Shown here: positions 53,717 to 64,000 of the stretch, in pieces
Layout: each line of letters begins with the position of its first letter
Position numbering within the stretch: the first letter of the stretch is position 1
DNA from: Panorpa germanica
Taxonomy: Eukaryota; Arthropoda; Insecta; Mecoptera; Panorpidae
Assembly (NCBI GenBank): GCA_963678705.1
Contig: OY783217.1
Span: 1,798,001-1,862,000 of the forward strand
DNA length: 64,000 bases
Direction of reading: 5' to 3'
Position numbers and translations under genes: made by a program
The notes under the pieces: generated by a model
Database searches by the model: none
What the model was told of the DNA's origin: nothing
Seen by the model: only the letters and a program-made list of their open reading frames with translations

Positions 53717-56700
53717 GTAAAATTCATATTTTGTAATTAAATTAATATCTTTCACTATATCAAATTCTATTTAGTCATTTTATGGGAATGTCATATTATC
53801 TTTTATACAAATTTAGTAATAAAACACTAAAAGTCTTTACTAATCTTCACATTAGAATAACTAGTTTGTCATAATATCTGTCATACCATATTATTTGACA
53901 TTTGGAAATTTTAATTATCTAGCATGCGTCGTTTCATAATATTAAAATATCTACGAAACGTATTTAAGTAGCAATTTACTTCTAAATCTATTATGTCTAC
54001 TACATAAATGTTACGTAAATGATACTTTAGTTTTCTGATACATTAAGAGGCATTTTTAGACATGTCATAAATACTATATTTTTAATCTTATTGTAATTAA
54101 GATTTTAGCAAAATAATATTTAATGATCAATAAAAGCATTTTTAATTGTTTAAACATAAACAATAACAGAATAACTAAACAGTTAACAATGTTATTAAAA
54201 GCATTAAATAATTTCAATTTTGGATAGGTATATTGAAAAGGTGAAATATTCTACTTAGTAATTAAAAAAGTAGTATTTTCGTAACATTTATGTATACGTT
54301 TCATTAATGTAATCTAGAGATCACATATATTTGTTTAGCGAGTAATATTTCTTTAATATTATATATCTTTATAAGCTATATGTTTACATAACACATTACT
54401 TCATACAAAAACAATATTAAACAAAAAAACATGTTAAAATCATCGATGGCCACATCGCTTTCAGATTTTATCGCATATGCTTTTTTGGAGAAAAGAAAAT
54501 ATACATTTACGAGATATTTATATCCACCTTCAACAGTGACGGACTATTTCTTTAAAAGCTCGCGTTAGTGTCAATGTTTTAAGGGTCCTTAATACAATTA
54601 TAAAAACTTAGACACTGCTATATATATAATTCATCCTGTGAATAGACGCAATTTGTGTGTAACATCTGAATTAATAAAGTCAGAATGTAAACTCTTGGAC
54701 CACGTCCACTTCCGCATCGAAATTGTACAACTGCCAAATTTTTTTAAAGATTTCGCTATAGGCATGCTTAAAATCGCTGTTTTAGACTTTTAATTTACTA
54801 AATGATCTTCAATTAATATATCGAATATACTGCTAATAATAATTAAGGAAATGAATAACCTTGAAGTTTTTATTTGCATTTTCAAATAACTCAATATTTA
54901 CATAAAGTGTATGCTAATTTCGATTCAATGTTTAAATTAAATTGGTTCTAATTTTACTTATTGATTATCCATTAAAATTCGAGTTTCAATTTGAGAAATA
55001 AATAATAAGTCACAATTTATGTGTCACCTAATTTTAATTTTTTTAATGTACCTTTTTGTTTCATCTCAACACCATATATTTAACTCTTTATTTTCCACAT
55101 AAATTTCTCTTTTAAACCCTTTTATCTTAAAATAGTTTTATCACATGTGTCTAAATATAAATATTTATAAAATTAGGTGACTTTCTATAGAATAGTACAT
55201 AATTATTATTGTTATACATATTTAAGTTTTGGGGTCTAGGATATATCGTATACTTATTAAACCAATTAAATAAAACAATAGATGTAATTAAATTTTATTC
55301 ATAGAAAGAAAAGTTGAACACTGCATGTAAATTACCTTAGAAAAATAACTAAAATTAATATTAATAAAGGAAACGACCCAATTCATTTACATTTATAAAA
55401 GAAAGAATTTATTTATCAAATATTATTTCAGTTTGAGGTTTTGAGTCACCTGTTGTACTCGTTGTGTCGGGATAACTCTTGTGTAAATAAGTACTTTTGT
55501 GTGAACTACATACGTGTATCTATAACATTAAAAAGTTAATCAAATAAATATATTTGTGTTTAATTAAATTTATTATTGATTAAAATAACAATTAATAATA
55601 AATAAATATAAATGATCTCATATGTTTGTTATTGTTTTTACAAGTAGAATTGTTTATTAAAGATAATTGCAGTACCGTATTCCTCATACACTGGATAAGT
55701 GATTCATTGGTTAATTGGTCACTCAGTGTAGAATCATTTGTCCTATTTCGAGTAACGGCCCTGCTTAGTCATATACTCACATGATTATTGAAATAAATAA
55801 ATAGCTTTTACATTTTTTAAAGTGAAATTTCTTTTGGTATTGTATGGTAATGTAGGCTTAATAAAGTAAATTATCAAAACCTCCCGAAAAGTTTCAACTA
55901 AATTGTTGTAAGAGACGATTTTACGATTTACAGTGGTTTTAATGACGCTGCTTTTGTAATTTTCAAAACAATGGAAAAATCTGAATTTCGTGTGTTGATA
56001 AAGAATTTATTCCGACTCGGAAACACAACATATTGTTTATAAGTTTTTCAAAGATTAATTTTGCATTAGTCTCACAACATATTAAACATATTCGATTGAT
56101 TAATTTTTAAGTAACTTCCGTTACAATTTATGGTTAAATCTTGCTCCCAACTTGCATCTTCCAAATTTTCATTCCATTTCTAAACAAGTTTAACAACAAA
56201 ATATAAGAACTTTTTAATAACTATTTACACAAAAATAAATACAAAATTTAAAATAAATTATTAGATTACCACCCTTTAAATTATTCATTTGTTTCATTAA
56301 TTTAAAATTAATAAAGTTTATTTTATTAATCATATAAACTATTGACATTTGTTCGTGTTTGTTCGCAACTAATGCTAATTTATATTATGATACAAAATAT
56401 TATAATTTCCTAAATAATTCTACGAAAACTTAAGAATTAATAGATATCGTCAGTGCAATTATAAAATGTTGTTGTAATAAACGATTGATTCCATTATCGA
56501 ATAACCAGCAGTAGTTGAAGAATGTTGGTAAATATATTATTTATAATTCATTACTTTTGTTTAAGCTATTCTAATAAAAATAGACATTAACGTTTGATTG
56601 CTTCAGTGCCAATTTGTCAGGTATACTTTTAAATTTAGCTTCTGTTTAATTTGTACATCATTGCGCTGGTACAAAATACGTCTTAATTTAAATATAATCC

Positions 56701-57024
56701 AAATATTTAAAATAATATTTCTATATCAAATACTCATTGAAAATAATTACTCGTATCCACTAATTTTATAAATACTTTTAGTATACTTTTTTAGTCGTTC
56801 AAAGAGTTTTATTATATACCGTACATATGACGTCATTATATATAATCATTTACTAAAATATATCGTGTTTTGAGTTAAAGGATACTTATATAATTATATT
56901 ACTATGATACTTTTTGTTATTTTTGGCGTGAATACGTCTTTTAATTCGGTCTCTCTTTACGAAACCTGTATCCACTCAAAAAATGTCAAGAGTTATCGGG
57001 CTTGTATCTCGTACACTATAAATG
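53717..57024. other. fem-1 intron 1, proximal part
   Basis: 3.3 kb of AT-rich sequence after the fem-1 donor. I see no exon, gene or clear repeat in it. Confidence 0.5.
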
Positions 57025-57949
57025 ACTAGCTTTTACCCCCGTCGCAAGCGACGTCTGTCTTTTGTGTGTGGCTTGAACTTCATGTAAAAATTTTAATTCC
57101 ACCAGAGTTTACCCCCGTCGTAAAGCGTCTTTTTGGCGTGTATATTTGAATCCAATAAAATAATTCGTAATTACAATTCACACTTAACTCTACTATAGTT
57201 TACCTCCATCCAATCTAATAAAATAATTCGTAATTAAATTTCATATTTAACTGTTCTATTTTTAAATTGAAATAATAAATAAACTCGCACATATACATTT
57301 GACACATATAAATTGACTAAAAAAAATATATTTTTTTTATCAAAATAAAAAATATTTTCAATTTATGCGTTATTTGACCAACTTTTTTTCAAAATTTGGA
57401 ATTTTTTTTTTTGATTCGTAAATAAGTTACCAAGATTAGCCTATATACAAAATTTCAACTTTTTAGCACAATTTTTACTCTCGGCAAATACTGCCCCCGT
57501 GCCCCCCAATAAAATTTGGAAATTTTGAATTTTTTTTTATTAATACTATACTTAATTATTCTAAAATATAGAATATGAACTTTCTCCAAAGTTCTCTACC
57601 GGGCCCCCGAATTTCTTCAACCCCCCCTTTGTCAATTTTTGAATTTCTAATTTTTGAGAAATGTTAGCATTAAATGCCTTAATACACATGCAAAATTTCA
57701 ACTTTCTATCTTTTACGAATTTAAAGTATTACAGCAAAAAAGGGCTCACTTTTTTCCAGTTTTTCCAAATTTACGGGTTTCCAGGAAATTCAGGGAAAAA
57801 TCCGGGGACGCCAAAAGTCTTAGAATTTTTTTCTCTACGAAATAGGAAATTTTCAAAAAAATCATGGGAGCCGTTTTCGCGCTGCCATACAAAATTCAGT
57901 ACCAAACATATAAGATTAGAAACATATAAGAATATAAGAATATAAGAAT
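57025..57949 (+). repeat. LINE-tail-like repeat array, unit 1 (composite)
   Basis: Three nested starts: type A (CTAGCTTTTACCCCCGTCGCAAGCGACG) at 57025, type B (AGTTTACCCCCGTCG) at 57104, and a B-like start with an internal deletion near 57196. This last one continues as a full unit to a tail of ATATAAGA repeats. Shared landmarks of all units: CAAATACTGCCCCCGTGCC, TTCTTCAACCCCCCC, CACATGCAAAATTTCAAC, TTCCAGGAAATTCAGGGAAA and TTTTCGCGCTGCCATACAAA. The tail of short tandem repeats fits the 3' end of a non-LTR retrotransposon. Confidence 0.75.
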
Positions 57950-58754
57950 ACTAGCTTTTACCCCCGTCGCAAGCGACGTTTGTTTTTTATGAGCGGCTTG
58001 AATTTCATGTCAAAATTTAACTCCATTTTTAAATTGAAATAATAAATAAACTCGTCCTATATTGATTTTAAATTTAATAACAATTAATTTTTCATACAAA
58101 CTGTCTAAGAAAATAAATTTTTTATATCAAAATAAAAAATATTTTGAATTTATGCGATATTTGGACAACTTTTTTTTAAAATTTGTGATTTTTTTTTCGA
58201 TTCGTAAATAAGTTACCAAGGTTAGCCTATATACAAAATTTAAACTTTCTAGCATAATTTTTACTCTCGGCAAATACTGCCCCCGTGCCACCCCATAAAA
58301 TTTTGAAATTTTGAATTTTTTTTTATTAATAATATACTTAATTTTTCTAGAATCCAGAAAATGAATTTTCTCAGAAGTTCTCTACCGGGCTACCGAATTT
58401 CTTTAACCCCCCCTTTTTCAATTTTTGAATTTCTAATTTTTGAGAAATGTCAGCATTGAATACCTTAATACACATGCAAAATTTCAACTTTCTATCTTAT
58501 ACGAATTAAAAGTAATACAGCAAAAAAGGGATCACTTTTTTTCCAGTTTTTCCAAAATTACGGGTTTCCAGGAAATTCAGGGAAACATCCGGGGACGCCA
58601 AAAGTCTTAGAATTTTTTTCTCTACGAAATAGGAAATTTTTAAAAACTTCCCTGGAGCCGTTTTCGAGATGCCATACAAAATTCAAACCAAACATATAAA
58701 CACATAAACATATGATAAGAATATAAATATACACCTGGGACATTATAATATACT
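57950..58754 (+). repeat. LINE-tail-like repeat array, unit 2 (type A)
   Basis: A type A head, the same landmarks in the same order, and a CATATAAACACATAAACATATGATAAG tail region followed by CACCTGGGACATTATAATATACT. No protein-coding potential is evident. Confidence 0.8.
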
Positions 58755-59510
58755 TGAGTTTACCCCCGTCGCAATGCGACGCCTTTTTGGCGTGTATCAT
58801 TTAAATCCAATAAATTAATTCGTAATTAAATTTCATATTTAACTGTTCTATTTTTAAATTGAAATAATAAATAAACTCGCGCACATATACACACATATAA
58901 ATTGACTAAAAAAATATTATTTTTTTTTCAAAATAAAAAATATTTTCAATTTATGCGTTATTTGACCAACTTTTTTTCAAAATTTGGGATTTTTTTTTTC
59001 GATTCGTAAATAAGTTACCAAGGTTAGCCTACATACAAAATTTCAATTTTCTAGCACAATTTTTACTCTCGGCAAATACTGCCCCCGTGCCCCCTAATAA
59101 AATTTTGAAATTTTGAATTTTTTTTTAATAATAATATTCCTAATTATTCTAGAATCCAGAATATGAACTTTCTCCAAAGTTCCCTACCGGGCCCCCGAAT
59201 TTCTTCAACCCCCCCTTTTTAAATTTTTGAATTTCTACTTTTTGAGAAATGTCAGCATTAAGTACCTTAATACACATGCAAAATTTCAACTTTCTATCTT
59301 TTACGACTTAAAAGTAATACAGCAAAAAAGGGATCACTTTTTTTCCAGTTTTTCCAAAATTACGGGTTTCCAGGAAATTCAGGGAAAAATCCGGGGACGC
59401 CAAAAGTCTTAGAATTTTTTTCTCTACGAAATAGGAAATTTTTAAAAAGATCGCCGGAGTCGTTTTCGCGCTGCCATACAAAATTCAGTACCAAACATAT
59501 AAGAATAGAT
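58755..59510 (+). repeat. LINE-tail-like repeat array, unit 3 (type B)
   Basis: A type B head (GAGTTTACCCCCGTCGCAATGCGACG, then CTTTTTGGCGTGTAT) and the common body. It again precedes CACCTGGGACATTATAATATACT, which is shared with the end of unit 2. Confidence 0.8.
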
Positions 59511-60070
59511 TCAAACACCTGGGACATTATAATATACTAGCAGCTGTTGCGGCAAAAGTATTCATACAATGTAGTGATATACACATAATTACTTAATTAA
59601 TTTTTATACTTAAATTGTTCTATATGAATGTTTTACTAACACAATGTTGCCAGATATACGAATTTATGATAATTTTCAGAATTTTTGATAAATTCTGTAT
59701 CAGGCAATATGGTTTGTTATTAACAATATCGTTAGGTTATCAATAACATTAGGAAATCTTGCTGCAGGCATTCCATATAAAGTGTTTTCAACTATAAGAA
59801 GCTCAAAGATAACTTCATTTGCAACAACTAAAATAAATTAAATTATTTATCGTACTGTTTTTGAAATTTTTGTATAAAAGTATACTATATAAAAGTGTAC
59901 TATATATTGATTATTTTTTATATGTAAAGAGATATTAACAATTAAAAAAGTCATTTGTCTCTTTTTTTATTAAAGGGATTCAACGTTGTACATATTCCAA
60001 ATGCATGTGATCTCACAACCGCTGCCAACCTTACAGCTCATAAATCTCTGCTATATGTATTTATATATAT
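59511..60070. other. Segment separating units 3 and 4 of the array
   Basis: It starts ACTAGCAGCTGTTGCGGC, a different LINE-tail-like head, and includes the reversed MITE fragment listed next. Otherwise AT-rich. Confidence 0.4.
59915..60062 (-). mobile_element. Internal fragment of the AATGGGCTTGTGTCCT MITE family
   Basis: The reverse complement matches the central-right part of the copies at 2597 and 31115 (GAGATTTATGAGCTGTAAGG, CAGCGGTTGTGA, GTACAACGTTGAATCCC, GACTTTTTTAATTGTTAAT). Neither terminus is present. Confidence 0.75.
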
Positions 60071-60835
60071 ACTAGCTTTTACCCCCGTCGCAAGCGACGT
60101 CTGTTTTTTGTGTGTGGCTTGAATTTCATGTCAAAATTTAATTCCATTTTTAAACTGAAATAATAAATAAATTCGTCCTATATTAATTTTACATATTATA
60201 ACAATTAATTTTTCATTCAAACTGACTAAGGAAATATATTTTTTATATCAAAATAAAAAATATTTTCAATTCATGCGTTATTTGACCAACTTTTTTTTAA
60301 AATTTGCGATTTTGTTTCGATTAGTAAATAAGTTACTACGGTTAGCCTATATACAAAATTTCAACTTTCTAGCACATTTTTTACACTCGGAAATTACTGC
60401 CCCCCGTGCCCCTCAATAAAATTTTGAAATTTTGAATTTTTCTTTTATTAATAATACACTTAATTATTCTAGAATCTAGAATATGAACTTTCTCCAAAGT
60501 TTTCTACCAGGCCCCTGAGTTTCTTCAACCCCCCCTTTTTCAATTTTTGAATTTTTAATTTTTGAGAAATGTCAGCATAAAATACCTTAATACACATGCA
60601 AAATTTCAACTTTCTATCTTTTACGAATTAAAAGTAATACAGCAAAAAAGGCTCACTTTTTTTTCCAGTTTTTCCAAAATTACGGGTTTTAAGGAAATTC
60701 AGGGAAAAATCCTGGGACGCCAGAAGTCTTAAAAAAAATTTCTCTACAAAACAGGCAATTTTCAAAAACATTGACGAAGCCGTTTTCGCGCTGCCATACA
60801 AAATTTACTACCAAACATATAAGAATATAAGATCT
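60071..60835 (+). repeat. LINE-tail-like repeat array, unit 4 (type A)
   Basis: A type A head directly after TATATATAT, the common body with more substitutions than units 2-3, and a short ATATAAGAATATAAG tail. Confidence 0.8.
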
Positions 60836-61600
60836 CTAGAGTTTACCCCCGTCGCAATGCGACGTCCTTTGGTCGAGTATGATTTGAATCCAATAAAATA
60901 ATTCGTAATTACATTTCATATTTAATTCTATTTTTAAATTGAAATAATAAATAAACTCGCCACACATATAAACTGACTAAAAAAAATTTTTTTTTTTTAC
61001 AAAATAAAAAATATTTTAAATTTGTTCGTTATTTGACCAACTTTTTTTCAAAATTTGGGAATTTTTTTTTCGATTCGTAAATTAGGTACCAAAGTTAGCC
61101 TATATAAAAAATTTCAACTTTCTAGCACAATTTTTACACTCGAAAATTACTGCCCCCCGTGCCCCCAAATAAAATTTTGAAATTTTGAATTTTTTTTTAT
61201 TGATAATATACTTAATTATTCTAGAATCCAGAATATGAACTTTCTCCAAAGTTTCCTAACGGGCCCCCGAATTTCATCAGCCCCCCCTTTTTCAATTTTT
61301 GAATTTCTAATTTTTGAGAAATGTCAGCATTGAATACCTTAATACACATGCAAAATTTCAACTTTTTATCTTTTACGAATTAAAAGTAATACAGCAAAAA
61401 AGGAATCACTTTTTTTCCAGATTTTCCAAAATTACGGGTTTCCAGGAAATTCAGGGAAAAATCCGGGGACGCCAAAAGTCTTAGAATTTTTTTCTCTACG
61501 AAATAGGAAATTTTCAAAAACATTGATGGAGCCGTTTTCGCGCTGCCATACAAAATTCAGTACCAAACATATAAACATATAAACATATAAACATATAAGA
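60836..61600 (+). repeat. LINE-tail-like repeat array, unit 5 (type B)
   Basis: A type B head (AGAGTTTACCCCCGTCGCAATG), the common body, and a clear tail of ACATATAA repeated four times. The downstream AGATTCAAACAGTTGGAACATTATAATATA resembles the sequence after unit 3. Confidence 0.8.
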
Positions 61601-64000
61601 ATAGATTCAAACAGTTGGAACATTATAATATAGGATGATAAGCTAGCGTTTTAAATTTTGTTAGATAGAGAGTACGTGTCCATCTTTTAAATAGTGAGTG
61701 TTTGCCAAACATGCAAAAGAATAGGGCAGCGCTTGTGTTTTACGCGCTAATCCCAATTGATCGCACATAATCAGTGTTATTCTATCCAATTACATTTCAT
61801 AATATTAGGGTATCGATCAGTTGATCAATTTTCATAATGAATACGCAACTATTGAACATTTTTGGGTTTTAAAATACCGTAGCGTTCTACCTGAGTAAGC
61901 GTACATGTCAAACTCTGAACATAATGTAACTGCTTCTACCATGGGCGTCCGCAAGAAATTTGGCAGGGGTGATAAAACAATCTAGTCACACAATAATTTT
62001 ATCCAGGGTAAACTTGTGGTCAATGTCGCATAGTCTGTGAATTATGGCAGCTGTTATTAAGATGTTCTATGTCTGTGACTCTCTTAGGCTCTGTTAACCT
62101 TAAGAAAGGTGATCAACTTCTATATACTCAGGAAGCGTTTTTGAAATGACTATGGCATTAGGTAATATATGACATGAGCGTATAATTGTCGTATAATTAC
62201 TTTAATTACTCATAAGTGTACCTGTTGTTTATTTTAATTATTGTGGTATAATAGGACTATTATTATTAAAATTAAGTATTTTTAGAATGGTCTTGTCTTG
62301 TGATTTTATCGTATTTTATTACCGGTTGATCAAGAAGAAGGGCAAAACAAGAGCAACTTTTTAGAAAAAGAAAACGCGAAAAGAAATTGCATATATTTGA
62401 ATAGAAAAATTAAAAAATCCGACTTCACAAAATGAGTGCACAAGCCTATTGGTTTTGGTTCAAAAATAAGTTTTCTTTTATTACTCTCCATTAAAAAAAA
62501 ACAGTTGTCTTCGTGTACTATAATGAAAAGCCGTTAAAATCCAATAATTAACGTTATTTGGTGCCCCCCTTATGCTTATCCAAACGTTTTTAGTCCCTTT
62601 TTAATCGCATTAGCTATATAAATGACTTCAATAAGGATTCTATTCATGTGCGTCCACAAAAAAAATATCAAGGAAGAGTTTAATCCAACCAGTGAAAATT
62701 TATCACATACTCGAATCCATCTAGGCTATTTGTCATAGTTTAATTTTATCCAGTGTAAATTTATATAATTCTCAAGTCATGACTTTATAAACTCACTCCA
62801 AAGTAATATCTCGCATCTGCTGTAAATTTCTCTCAGACTAGCCCAAATTTCTATTTCTACCGTTCCTAGTGTAACTTAATCACAAACTTATATTTTATCC
62901 TATAAAAAGTAGGTTCATTCCAGATCTATGTCCATTTTATTTAATCGATTTTTTTTCTTTGACTTATTATTCTGTTTATTTTAAAATCCTTGTTTATCAA
63001 TATTTAGCTTCCAAAATAATATTTACATACAAATAAAAATTTGTTTATTCACTAATAAATAACCTAAAATAATATGAAAATAACTTTGTGATAGACACGA
63101 TATACAGCCCGCTCAAAATCCATTGCGTATATTCGTGTAGTACTAGTGGCAGTAGTAGCTAGTCTAAGATTAAACTCCAAAAAGAAAATGTTGATATATT
63201 GCTGACGTCAATTGTTTTTACAAACGTCGTTCAATGTTTTAGTTTTACGTTATCGACTTCGCGGTAAGCTTCAACAACAATCAATTAATTTTGCCAAAAA
63301 TGTCAAAAGCCAACGTCTTATATTTTACTATGTAATTTATAAATTTATTATTTTAATATATTAAATTTGTTATGTTTCTCTCATATACAATTTCAAATAT
63401 AAAATAAATTTGCTACTAGTAAGAATATTTTACCTTTGTAAAAAACTTTTTTAATGATAAGGAAATTATATGTGTAACCCTTGTCCTTGTAGATTTCTAT
63501 GTTTTATTTATAATTGTAAATAAATAACGATTGATAAGTTTTTTTTGTAAAAATACTTCCACTTCATACAAAACTTCTAAATATTTCATGGTATGAATAA
63601 TATCCTCTATTTACATATTGCAAAAAACAAATGATAAATTTAATATGAAGGTTGTGTTCGTATTATGTATTGACCAGCGGGTCCTTAAGTAACCAATTAT
63701 TTTAAAAAATAAGAAATCGTTTTGCGTCACGTTTTATTATTATCATCTTTTATTTTTTGAATTGCCAAATGATGGCATGGGTAAAAAGAACTCTTGTTCA
63801 AAAACCAAAACTACACAGGAATATTACTGAATTGTGTGTGGCAGAGTGTACGATGAAGCCTTAGTTTACTTATTTACTTTTTTTACTAGTGACCAGCACC
63901 GTCCTGACACTTCGTCCTTGTAATGCTGTTAGAGGTCGATCTTACCAAAAATGTTACTTTACACAATATTTTTCAATCTGAGATTTCATTTTATCTAAAA
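61601..64000. other. fem-1 intron 1, distal part
   Basis: AT-rich, no exon recognised. CCATGGGCGTCCGCAAGAAATTTGG near 61,939 resembles ends of common insect transposons, but no partner end was found. Confidence 0.4.

Noticed and set aside
57654-61623. Several 60-95-aa open frames in the repeat array
   Set aside because: They are translations of the non-coding repeat body that recur in each unit without codon-like conservation.

Overview
The window is AT-rich animal nuclear DNA that I read as insect. It holds gustatory receptors of the insect Gr family, a groucho co-repressor most similar to arthropod Gro, short phase-conserved introns in the receptors and many small transposons. A 5'-truncated LINE fragment has a C-terminal zinc-knuckle region of a style I associate with Hymenoptera. 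That order is an inference with low to moderate confidence; no species can be read from the sequence.

Layout. (1) 1-7.8 kb, minus strand: three tandem, apparently intact gustatory receptor genes. Each has five coding exons with all introns in phase 0, and the predicted proteins are 383, 391 and 382 aa. (2) 10.0-20.1 kb, minus strand: a complete 12-exon class IX unconventional myosin (RA, motor, IQ, two C1, RhoGAP), 2167 aa. It includes an in-frame 264-nt exon inside the class-specific loop 2. (3) 23.5-50.9 kb, minus strand: groucho, 16 coding exons, 707 aa. A 33-nt first coding exon is separated from exon 2 by a 13-kb intron. (4) 53,657 to beyond the right edge, plus strand: first coding exon of a fem-1 homologue (FEM1A/C type), head-to-head with groucho. 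The rest of the window is its first intron.

Mobile and repeated DNA sits almost entirely in introns and gaps. There is a MITE family with AATGGGCTTGTGTCCT termini, including one copy in an intron of the third Gr gene. A second MITE, with about 57-bp terminal inverted repeats next to TTAA, lies between gro and fem-1, and a half copy lies in a gro intron. A 0.65-kb repeat occurs twice in gro intron 1. A LINE 3' fragment and a five-copy array of 0.75-0.8-kb LINE-tail-like repeats complete the set.

The genes do not form a pathway. The receptors are chemosensory channels, Myo9 is a motor with Rho-inactivating activity, Gro is a nuclear co-repressor, and Fem-1 is a CUL2 ubiquitin-ligase substrate receptor. 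I found no prokaryote-like system, CRISPR array, rRNA or convincing tRNA gene. The most useful results are the complete exon models, worked out by hand from splice sites and reading-frame closure.
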